5,606 nt of DNA from JAUVYV01 sp964394625. GTDB lineage: Bacteria > Planctomycetota > Phycisphaerae > Sedimentisphaerales > Anaerobacaceae. How positions within the stretch are numbered: the stretch's first letter is position 1; the number at the start of each line of letters is the position of its first letter. Below the pieces are notes generated by a model. That model saw only the letters and a program-made list of their open reading frames with translations. It was not told the origin of the DNA and did no database searches. Below are positions 1-4,184 of this stretch, piece by piece. The translations under genes were made by a program, and so were the position numbers. The stretch lies in contig CAYMYK010000190.1 of NCBI GenBank assembly GCA_964394625.1, positions 1 through 5,606 of the forward strand, given 5' to 3'.

Positions 1-197
1 ACAAACACCTTGCCTGCCGCGGCTATGGTCAACTGGCGGTACCATTCTTCGAGCATCCGGCGATACTGGAATGACCACAGAGTCCAGCCGTTGTCCTCGA
101 TCTCCTTAGCCTTGCGCGCTAAAATCTTCTCCGGCGGCTCGTTGCTGTGTGGCCCAAACGGGTGCCAAAAGCCGATCTGGAAGGTGTTATAATCCAT
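1..197 (-). CDS. Unrecognised conserved-looking protein, N-terminal part; likely integron cassette gene
   Basis: The minus strand reads open from an ATG at 197 to the left edge: 65 codons with no stop, beginning MDYNTFQIGFWHPFGPH. The C-terminus lies outside the window. An in-frame TAG sits five codons upstream, so this ATG is the first possible one. An AGGAG motif (complement of 210-214) lies 12 nt before it, slightly long spacing for a ribosome binding site. I do not recognise the family. Visible features are an aromatic, Pro/Gly-rich start (GFWHPFGPH, residues 9-17), a charged helix around residues 22-36 (EKILARKAKEIED) and a Trp-rich NGWTLWSF segment (residues 36-43). No signal peptide or membrane segment is seen, so it is probably cytoplasmic. 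The gene starts 13 bp after the GTTRRRY-type box of an attC-like site at 211-281 and reads in the matching direction, as expected for a gene cassette. The codon pattern looks genuinely coding; the function is unknown. Confidence 0.7.
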   Translation of the reverse strand, partial: MDYNTFQIGFWHPFGPHSNEPPEKILARKAKEIEDNGWTLWSFQYRRMLEEWYRQLTIAAAGKVF

Positions 198-210
198 TCG
201 CGAGCCGGGC

Positions 211-281
211 TCCTAACGCTGCGGCTAACCGGCGGCCTTTAGGACGTCCGAGTGAAACCGCATTTTATAAATTGGTTAAAT
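211..281 (-). other. attC-like integron recombination site
   Basis: Read on the minus strand, the element opens with ATTTAAC (complement of 275-281), a perfect match to the R'' consensus RYYYAAC. It closes with GTTAGGA (complement of 211-217), 6 of 7 to the R' consensus GTTRRRY. Between them is an imperfect hairpin. Positions 220-224 pair with 258-262 (TGCGG/CCGCA). Positions 228-234 pair with 245-253, with A251 and T247 bulged out, and 236-237 pair with 242-243, closing a 4-nt loop TTTA. Extrahelical bases in an otherwise paired stem are the hallmark of attC sites, and 71 bp is within the usual length range. The unpaired spacers are very unequal (2 and 12 nt), which is atypical. No integrase gene is in the window, so this may be part of a cassette cluster lacking an integrase or the edge of an integron. 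A chance or decayed inverted repeat is the alternative. Confidence 0.55.
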
Positions 282-288
282 TACAAGA

Positions 289-301
289 ATCCAACAATGA
301 T
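289..301 (+). repeat. 13-bp direct repeat, copy 1 (ATCCAACAATGAT)
   Basis: This 13-mer is identical to 675-687, and the similarity continues as CATA versus TATA. The copies lie outside the two ends of the small DUF6868-like gene (408-650). Read on the minus strand, each contains a -10-like hexamer (TATGAT here, TATAAT in copy 2), then CATTG, then GTTGGAT, which fits the integron GTTRRRY box. The repeat could mark the ends of a mobile unit carrying the gene. Confidence 0.5.
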
Positions 302-366
302 CATAAAGTCTGTATAAAACGGAAAAGACAGACTGTTTCTTTCTGTATAAGAAGTTCCGGTTGGTT
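289..366 (-). other. Second, weaker attC-like inverted repeat
   Basis: The outer boxes are ATCCAAC (289-295; its complement GTTGGAT fits GTTRRRY perfectly) and GTTGGTT (360-366; its complement AACCAAC fits RYYYAAC at 6 of 7). The two boxes are complementary at 6 of 7 positions. Inside, AAAGTCTGT (305-313) pairs with ACAGACTGTTT (328-338), leaving a single G (335) bulged, around a 14-nt loop. This resembles attC layout with an extrahelical G, but the right spacer is long and the stem is AT-rich. It ends 7 bp from the stronger site at 211-281, so the two would be in tandem with no gene between. It may be a decayed site or a coincidence. Confidence 0.25.
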
Positions 367-377
367 CTTCAATATTT

Positions 378-402
378 ATCCTGAGCCAGTCGAAGGACTC
401 GT
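378..402 (-). repeat. Dispersed-type repeat, copy 1 (CCTGAGC...GTCGAAGG)
   Basis: CCTGAGCCAGTCGAAGG (380-396) lies just beyond the stop codon of the small membrane gene. It matches the reverse complement of the copy at 714-738 (CCTGAGCGGAGCCGAAGG), with one indel and two substitutions. Sequences of the form CCTTCGACTCCGCTCAGGGTGACA recur in intergenic DNA of many bacterial genomes, which suggests a repetitive extragenic element. I recall this as a general pattern and could not search for it here. Confidence 0.5.
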
Positions 403-407
403 CCAAT

Positions 408-650
408 TTATCCGATGATAGACAAAGCCAGGTAGGGAATAAGATTGAACGTTATGACCAATATCTTGTACAGTCCGAGAAATGAGTATATCGCCACGTT
501 GAAGGCCTCTTTGGAAATGGGAAACCATTTGCTGTGTGCTCGGTAGACCCAGTCTCTGGCACAGGCACAGATCAGCGACGAGAGAACCAGCAATGCTACG
601 TTCAGAATCGTACACCACATAAAAAATGTTGTTAGTGTCTGAATATCCAT
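408..650 (-). CDS. Small two-helix membrane protein, DUF6868-like
   Basis: The product has 80 residues. The reading frame is open further upstream, but the ATG at 650 is preferred because AGGAGA (complement of 657-662) sits 6 nt before it. The protein has two hydrophobic helices, roughly residues 9-30 (FFMWCTILNVALLVLSSLIC) and 55-79. A polar loop between them carries ARDWVYRAHSKWFPISKEAF (31-50). This pattern, a WCT motif in helix 1, the RDW-Y-H-WFP-S loop and an NLIPYLAL-IIG end, is what I know as DUF6868, a family of about 80 residues with no assigned function. The protein is complete and should sit in the inner membrane. On the minus strand, GTTGGAT (complement of 675-681) lies 24 nt upstream and attC-like elements lie downstream, so the gene may itself be an integron cassette. 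It is flanked by two opposed copies of a dispersed repeat. It lies 134 bp after the SYLF gene, too far apart to assume a shared transcript. Confidence 0.75.
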   Translation of the reverse strand: MDIQTLTTFFMWCTILNVALLVLSSLICACARDWVYRAHSKWFPISKEAFNVAIYSFLGLYKILVITFNLIPYLALSIIG

Positions 651-674
651 GATATTTCTCCTATATCCTTCTGC

Positions 675-687
675 ATCCAACAATGAT
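675..687 (+). repeat. 13-bp direct repeat, copy 2 (ATCCAACAATGAT)
   Basis: This is the second copy of the 13-mer at 289-301, located 25 bp upstream of the start of the small membrane gene. On the minus strand it reads ATCATTGTTGGAT and is followed by GC, giving GTTGGATGC, which resembles the 3' end of a classical attC site. A clear partner box and stem are not evident: the nearest RYYYAAC-like box on the minus strand is CCTTAAC (complement of 788-794, 6 of 7), inside the SYLF stop region. Confidence 0.45.
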
Positions 688-691
688 TATA
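686..691 (-). promoter_or_regulatory. Possible -10 box for the DUF6868-like gene
   Basis: The minus strand reads TATAAT (complement of 686-691), a perfect sigma-70 -10 hexamer, 35 nt upstream of the ATG at 650. No convincing -35 hexamer lies at 16-18 bp spacing. The hexamer falls in AT-rich DNA, so it may be chance. Confidence 0.3.
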
Positions 692-713
692 CATCTCTAA
701 ACAAATCTTTAGA

Positions 714-738
714 CCCTTCGGCTCCGCTCAGGGTGACA
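714..738 (+). repeat. Dispersed-type repeat, copy 2 (CCCTTCGGCTCCGCTCAGGG)
   Basis: The copy reads CCCTTCGGCTCCGCTCAGGG followed by TGACA and lies between the SYLF gene and the small membrane gene. It is in opposite orientation to the copy at 378-402, so the pair forms an inverted repeat around the DUF6868-like gene. Directly to its left is a 6-bp AT-rich hairpin, TCTAAA (696-701) with TTTAGA (708-713). Confidence 0.5.
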
Positions 739-768
739 AAAACCTAAAGGAAACTCTGTATCTTCTTT

Positions 769-787
769 TGACAACTGGCTTTTGTCA
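769..787 (-). other. Small hairpin at the SYLF stop codon
   Basis: TGACAA (769-774) pairs with TTGTCA (782-787) around a 7-nt loop, and the right arm contains the SYLF stop codon. The stem is short and AT-rich, and no U-run follows on the minus strand, so it is at most a weak transcript end or stability element. Confidence 0.2.
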
Positions 788-1357
788 GTTAAGGTCTTTA
801 TCTTTCCAGTATTTTGTTCCTGCGATGGTTGCCTGAAGAGCCAAGCCCGATTCTGTCATTGAATATGCCTCGATGTTAGAGCCGATCGCCCCTTCTCCGC
901 TGAGTTCTCCGCCTGATTCGCCGGCTTTTGCCGCGGCATCTGCATGGCCGCCGAATTCCCAGCCGCTCTCGATAAATTTATCAAGGGTTTCTTTAGAATT
1001 GAAAATTAATACCTGTCTATAGTCCTTAGCCCCTAATCCAAGGCCGATACCTCCTAATGCCATTTTCATATATGTTCGTTGCCCTGTCGAGTTATCGACA
1101 ACGACGCCGTAGCCGCCGCCGGCACTTACAAATATCAGATTCACATTGGCATTGGCAAAAGTACCGTACCCGGCAGCATTCTTTATCTTATTTCTCGTGG
1201 CAGGAGCATCCTTGTACAGTCTTTCAAGGGTTTCTGTTTCCATATCACGAACCAATACCCGTCTCTCGGCAACGGGAAGTTTGGCACTTGGGCCACAACC
1301 CGACATGAAGGTCAGCATTGTGACAGCAGCTAAAATAGATAGAATTGTCTTTTTCAT
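785..1357 (-). CDS. SYLF-domain (YSC84/DUF500-related) lipoprotein
   Basis: The product has 190 residues. The ATG at 1357 is chosen over upstream Met codons at 1375 and 1369 because GGAG (complement of 1364-1367) lies 6 nt before it and the product then begins as a normal signal peptide, MKKTILSILAAV. A lipobox-like MSGC ends at Cys21, so the mature protein should be lipid-anchored in the cell envelope; Met at -3 is less usual than Leu. The rest resembles the bacterial lipid-binding SYLF domain: GYGTF (63-67), a Gly-rich hairpin SAGGGYGVVVDNSTGQRTYMKMALGGIGLGLG (78-109), DYRQVLIF (112-119), GWEFG (132-136) and the terminal GLALQATIAGTKYW (171-184). SYLF domains bind phosphoinositides in eukaryotic YSC84/SH3YL1; the bacterial role is poorly defined and may be envelope-related. 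Residues 20-55 form a short linker. The gene has its own promoter and appears monocistronic. Confidence 0.85.
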   Translation of the reverse strand: MKKTILSILAAVTMLTFMSGCGPSAKLPVAERRVLVRDMETETLERLYKDAPATRNKIKNAAGYGTFANANVNLIFVSAGGGYGVVVDNSTGQRTYMKMALGGIGLGLGAKDYRQVLIFNSKETLDKFIESGWEFGGHADAAAKAGESGGELSGEGAIGSNIEAYSMTESGLALQATIAGTKYWKDKDLN

Positions 1358-1391
1358 TTTTTTCTCCATCAACATTATTCGATAAAATTCC

Positions 1392-1420
1392 GTCCCGACG
1401 AATCCAGACAGATTCGGGAC
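1392..1420 (-). other. Intergenic hairpin (GTCCCGA...TCGGGAC)
   Basis: GTCCCGACGAATC (1392-1404) pairs with GATTCGGGAC (1411-1420): ten base pairs with a 3-nt bulge (CGA) and a 6-nt loop CAGACA. It lies between the GH5 stop (1452) and the SYLF start (1357). Read on the minus strand it is followed by GGAATTTTATC, a poor U-tract. It could be a terminator for the GH5 gene or a repetitive extragenic palindrome. If the promoter at 1433-1460 is used, it would instead be a hairpin almost at the 5' end of the SYLF transcript. Confidence 0.45.
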
Positions 1421-1432
1421 TTACGCCTTGTG

Positions 1433-1460
1433 ATTATATGAATTTGCGGGCTTAATTCAA
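1433..1460 (-). promoter_or_regulatory. Sigma-70-type promoter for the SYLF lipoprotein
   Basis: The minus strand carries TTGAAT (complement of 1455-1460; 4 of 6 to TTGACA), a 16-bp spacer and TATAAT (complement of 1433-1438; perfect -10). Transcription would start near 1425, giving a leader of about 70 nt that contains the hairpin at 1392-1420. The -35 box overlaps the stop codon of the GH5 gene (1452-1454), so the two genes are tightly packed but separately transcribed. Confidence 0.5.
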
Positions 1461-2498
1461 GGTATTTCCTTTGACGGCAAGTGCAGGTTTCCCCGGGCAG
1501 CCGCCTTCAGTAACGAATCCTGGTCTTATGGCGACGTTCTTTATGCTGTATTCCCCGTCGACCGCGACCTGCCGGCCCCATGGCTCGTTGTACCAGTGGC
1601 CGAAGATGCCGTCACTGGTGATGGAGTGGACGTCGGGTTTTTCGCCGCAGCAGTACCATGACCAGGGCAGCCAGCCAATCTCGTTCTTCGTTGCGTACTC
1701 TATCATATACTGCCACAGCAGTGGCGCTCTGTCGCAGTTGAACGGCAACTCGCACCGCGAGAATTCGCCGAGGATAAAGCAGATATCCAGCTCTATTGAC
1801 TTGTCGATGGCCGTGTTGATACGTTTCTTTGAGCCGGGCCGCTCTCTGTAGTTCGCGGGGTCCCAGGGATGCCAAGAGAAGATGAGGTTGTGCTGCGGGT
1901 CGGCGTCAATCAGGCAGCGGGCGTTATTGAGCAGGTAATTCTCGCCCCGGCCCCATCCGGCGGCGTCGATGACGAGGGGACAGCGTATGCCGGTCTTGCG
2001 AATCTGTTTAACTGCTGCTTCGTAGCTGTCTTTGAATTGCTCGTCCGTTACTTCCCACCGGCCGACCTCGTTGGCGATGTTGACCAGCACGTACTTCTCA
2101 TAATCCCTGATAATCTCCACCACCTCGGGCTTTGTCCACCAGTCAACGCAGAGCTGAAGTTTGGACCAGTCCCCGGTAGCATCGTGTAACTCGGGCATGG
2201 GAATCATATTGTTCGCTATGCAGTTGATTATCGTCTGTTCGAAGCTTTCGAGCGAGATATTCGTATCGGCTTTCCAGTAGATACGGCAGGCATTGGCGCC
2301 GGTTCTGGCAATCTCGCTGAAAGCCGCTGCGCCGTTGTCGGCGGCGGCGAGCGTTATTGCGTTAACGCCGCAAAGCATGACCTTCTCGCCGCACGGACTG
2401 TAGAGGTATCTGCCCTCAACGTAGAATCCGGGTTTCTCCTCACCGGCACAGGCGAGCGGTGTTGCAATCACTGCCAGCAGGAATGCCATCTTTGCCAA
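1452..2498 (-). CDS. Secreted GH5-family glycoside hydrolase, probable beta-mannanase
   Basis: The product has 348 residues, numbered from a TTG at 2498. The N-terminus is a signal peptide (hydrophobic AFLLAVIATPLACA, residues 5-18), so the enzyme is exported. The catalytic domain is a GH5 (clan GH-A) TIM barrel. The conserved Arg is in CRIYW (R72), HDATG spans 105-109, the acid/base Glu is in VNIANEVG (E144), SWHPW lies at 208-212, the nucleophile Glu is in LGEF (E245) and the conserved Trp segment is GWLPWSW (275-281). Both glutamates and their flanking residues are intact, and the length suits a single-domain enzyme. HDATG with NIANE and LVIDAAGWG resembles subfamily 8-like endo-1,4-beta-mannanases, but cellulase activity cannot be excluded. 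The start is uncertain. Neither the TTG nor the ATG at 2489 has a good ribosome binding site, and starting at the ATG would remove the only positive charge of the signal peptide. An in-frame ATT at 2516 lies 7 nt after GGAG (complement of 2524-2527), and an in-frame TGA lies just upstream. The gene is transcribed away from the pilin operon. Confidence 0.85.
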   Translation of the reverse strand: MAKMAFLLAVIATPLACAGEEKPGFYVEGRYLYSPCGEKVMLCGVNAITLAAADNGAAAFSEIARTGANACRIYWKADTNISLESFEQTIINCIANNMIPMPELHDATGDWSKLQLCVDWWTKPEVVEIIRDYEKYVLVNIANEVGRWEVTDEQFKDSYEAAVKQIRKTGIRCPLVIDAAGWGRGENYLLNNARCLIDADPQHNLIFSWHPWDPANYRERPGSKKRINTAIDKSIELDICFILGEFSRCELPFNCDRAPLLWQYMIEYATKNEIGWLPWSWYCCGEKPDVHSITSDGIFGHWYNEPWGRQVAVDGEYSIKNVAIRPGFVTEGGCPGKPALAVKGNTLN

Positions 2499-2615
2499 TT
2501 GTATGTAAGCTCTAATAGCTTTGCTCCTTCAAACTGACATTTCCCATTTAAACGCTTAAACAACATAACTTTCTCATTACAATGTCGATAATCTTGCCAA
2601 AACCACCTTGAACAA

Positions 2616-2726
2616 TCAAGAATCTTCTTTTCCGAGGCAGTTTTTGTCAAGCAGACCACCATTAAATTCGGGCTTCAATTTACGGTCAAAATTGAGTCTC
2701 AGAGCACCCTCGCGTGCTTGGCCCAT
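2616..2726 (-). pseudogene. Possible N-terminal remnant of an IS1380-type transposase
   Basis: An ATG at 2726 with GGGAG 6-7 nt upstream opens a 36-residue frame, MGQAREGALRLNFDRKLKPEFNG..., that stops at 2616. The LRLNFDRKLKPEFNG stretch resembles the start of IS1380-family (DDE group 1) transposases, which typically read L-L-FDR-LKLEFHG followed by TSDAGLLAYRELD. Here similarity ends after EFNG, with only GLLDKN left, and the several hundred residues of catalytic domain are absent. It is best read as a truncated relic of an insertion sequence. The match is from memory and short, so it may be spurious. The frame is also open upstream to 2810, but that part resembles nothing I know. Confidence 0.35.
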
Positions 2727-2975
2727 ACGGTTCTCCCGTTTGATATAGTCAAAACCGGCTTGAATGGTCTCCATAGGCCCTATACTATCAAATTCCAGTC
2801 TATCTGCCACTCACTATCCGGGAAATACGGGTTCATTTTCTATTTGGCTCACATAATTACATACAACCCCTGGATTGCTGTAATTTTTGCTGGTCTGCCC
2901 GCGCGTGTCGGTATTTTTGTGGGGGACTGGACTGTCTGATAAAAAGTGGGAATTGGGCGTGACAAAACGGCTTGG

Positions 2976-3028
2976 CCTGCCTGTGTGACCGGGAATGCCG
3001 GCGCGGGGTATCTCAATGAGTAGGCGGG
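2976..3028 (+). ncRNA. Candidate structured leader upstream of the pilin operon
   Basis: CCTGCCT (2976-2982) pairs with AGGCGGG (3022-3028) as a 7-bp stem with one wobble. It encloses CCGG (2989-2992) pairing with CCGG (2998-3001) over a 5-nt loop, and CTC-AAT-GAG (3012-3020). Together they form a small multibranched fold about 100 nt upstream of the first pilin gene. It matches no riboswitch I recognise: no cyclic-di-GMP-I core was found. GC-rich DNA pairs easily by chance. Confidence 0.2.
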
Positions 3029-3116
3029 GGTATGAATTACCGTTTGGAGGAAGTATTTCTTATACTTTAATTGTGGAGCTGGGAGTGTGAAAGAGGATGT
3101 AGTTAGTTAAGCAGGT

Positions 3117-3121
3117 AAGGA
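3117..3121 (+). promoter_or_regulatory. Ribosome binding site deciding the first pilin start
   Basis: AAGGA lies 7 nt before the ATG at 3129 but only 1 nt before the in-frame ATG at 3123. The downstream ATG is therefore the likely start. Confidence 0.5.
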
Positions 3122-3128
3122 AATGCGA

Positions 3129-3608
3129 ATGTCAGGAAAGGAAATCAAGTCTCGATTCGCATCCGGTTTCTGTCTTGTGGAGACGATGACGACGGCGGTT
3201 GTGCTGGTCGTGGCTGTTTTGGGGATATCGGGCTATCGGTATTACGCAGCGATGGACTGCCGCAAGGCCGAGACGGATGCGACGGCGGGGCGTATTGCGG
3301 CCCTTCTGTCTGAGAGCTGGCAGGGTATGGAAGGTACGCTGAGCTATGACCCGACAACCCACGGCAGCTCATATCTGACTGTGAGCAGCAGCGCCGGCCC
3401 TGCCAAGCCGGCGGACTTTACCTGGCTGACGAGCTTCAAGGCGGTGTCCAACGACTATGAATACTACGTGACATTGTCTTACAAGAACATCAGTCCGGGG
3501 CTTCGAGCGCTTAACGTTCTTGTTGCGTGGTCTCAGAGCAAGCACGCCGCCGGCAGTCCGGCGGAGACAAACAGGACGTTTAGCATGACGAAATACACGG
3601 CTTATTAG
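3129..3608 (+). CDS. PilV-like type IV prepilin (minor pilin or pseudopilin)
   Basis: The product has 159 residues from the ATG at 3129; an ATG two codons earlier (3123) is possible but poorly spaced from the ribosome binding site. It has a classic class III signal: a short basic leader (MSGKEIKSRFASG) cut by prepilin peptidase after G13, then FCLVE with Glu at mature position 5. A hydrophobic helix follows (about residues 20-38, TMTTAVVLVVAVLGISGYR) that serves as membrane anchor and packing helix. Cys at mature position 2 instead of the usual Thr is unusual. The remaining ~115 residues form a small globular domain with no motif I can name. Size and first position in a PilV-PilW-PilX-like set suggest a minor pilin of the tip or priming complex, or a type II secretion GspI-like subunit. 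The next gene starts 27 bp after the stop, consistent with an operon. Confidence 0.85.
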   Translation: MSGKEIKSRFASGFCLVETMTTAVVLVVAVLGISGYRYYAAMDCRKAETDATAGRIAALLSESWQGMEGTLSYDPTTHGSSYLTVSSSAGPAKPADFTWLTSFKAVSNDYEYYVTLSYKNISPGLRALNVLVAWSQSKHAAGSPAETNRTFSMTKYTAY

Positions 3609-3635
3609 AATTGCTGTTGAGAGAGAGCGGGACAG

Positions 3636-4151
3636 ATGGTGCGAAGGTATCAGAGCAGAAATGGACGGCGAGGATTTACGCTCGTCGAGATGATGGTTGC
3701 GGTGGCAGCTTCGACAATTGTAGTCTTTGCGATGGGCCTGGTGATAGCCGACAGCCAGCAGGCCTGGAACCGGATGTACGCCAAGGAGAATTCCAACCTG
3801 GTTGCGGACAGCTTCGGCGCCCGGAGGGCGTTCGAGGCCGTGGTTCGCAAGTGCAGCTCGACCAAGCTGATGATGGATTCATCCGGCAGCGCCTTCGAGG
3901 CGTACTATTACTCGGACGGTTCTCCAGTCCTCGATCTGTATGCGAAGTTCTACACCGATGACAATGGGGACCTCGTCGTGGAATACGGGCAGTTGAGCCC
4001 GCCTGAGACGCTCGAGGTTCAGAGAATCTGCGAGAATGTGTCAAGCTGTGTATTTGAGAACAGCGGTCGGTCGATTCAGATGACGCTTACGATTGACGAC
4101 GGCTCGGACAGCGTGACTGTGGTGTCGTCGGCTATATTGCATAATCAGTAG
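3636..4151 (+). CDS. PilW/PulJ-like type IV prepilin (minor pilin or pseudopilin)
   Basis: The product has 171 residues. The basic leader MVRRYQSRNGRRG is cut after G13 ahead of FTLVEMM, a textbook prepilin peptidase site with Glu at mature position 5. An Ala/Val-rich helix follows (about residues 19-38). The C-terminal domain (from about residue 50) contains a Cys pair in ICENVSSC (131-138) that could form a disulfide, a third Cys at residue 73, and alternating beta segments ending in SVTVVSSAIL. It resembles PilW/PulJ (GspJ)-type minor pilins, which join the other minor pilins to start pilus assembly. The ribosome binding site is weak (GAGAG, about 8-10 nt upstream), so translation may be partly coupled to the preceding gene 27 bp away. 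A 33-bp gap separates it from the next gene. Confidence 0.88.
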   Translation: MVRRYQSRNGRRGFTLVEMMVAVAASTIVVFAMGLVIADSQQAWNRMYAKENSNLVADSFGARRAFEAVVRKCSSTKLMMDSSGSAFEAYYYSDGSPVLDLYAKFYTDDNGDLVVEYGQLSPPETLEVQRICENVSSCVFENSGRSIQMTLTIDDGSDSVTVVSSAILHNQ

Positions 4152-4184
4152 CCGGTCGTTGGTATTACAGTGATGAGGTGAAAG

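Larger units (their letters stand above)
2811..3122. other. Gene-free stretch between the GH5 and pilin operons
   Basis: I see no convincing gene here. The plus frame at 2718-2939 has no ribosome binding site and no recognisable protein. The left part is AT-rich; from about 2960 it becomes GC-rich and can fold (see 2976-3028). A -10-like TATACT stands at 3061-3066 with no good -35 partner at 16-18 bp. It could drive the pilin operon with a leader of about 60 nt, but support is weak. Confidence 0.4.

Noticed and set aside
10..192. Plus-strand open frame at the left edge
   Set aside because: The opposite strand gives a far more protein-like product with an ATG and an upstream AGGAG; this frame is its shadow.
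2468..2662. Minus-strand open frame of 64 codons upstream of the GH5 gene
   Set aside because: It overlaps the hydrolase start and the transposase-like frame, resembles no known protein and lacks a ribosome binding site.
2976..3028. Cyclic-di-GMP riboswitch upstream of the pilin operon
   Set aside because: The conserved core sequences and tetraloop receptor of the GEMM class are absent; only a generic fold remains.
3676..4044. Minus-strand Arg/Pro/Ser-rich frame opposite the second prepilin
   Set aside because: Its composition is typical of the complement of GC-rich coding sequence; the sense strand has a textbook prepilin.
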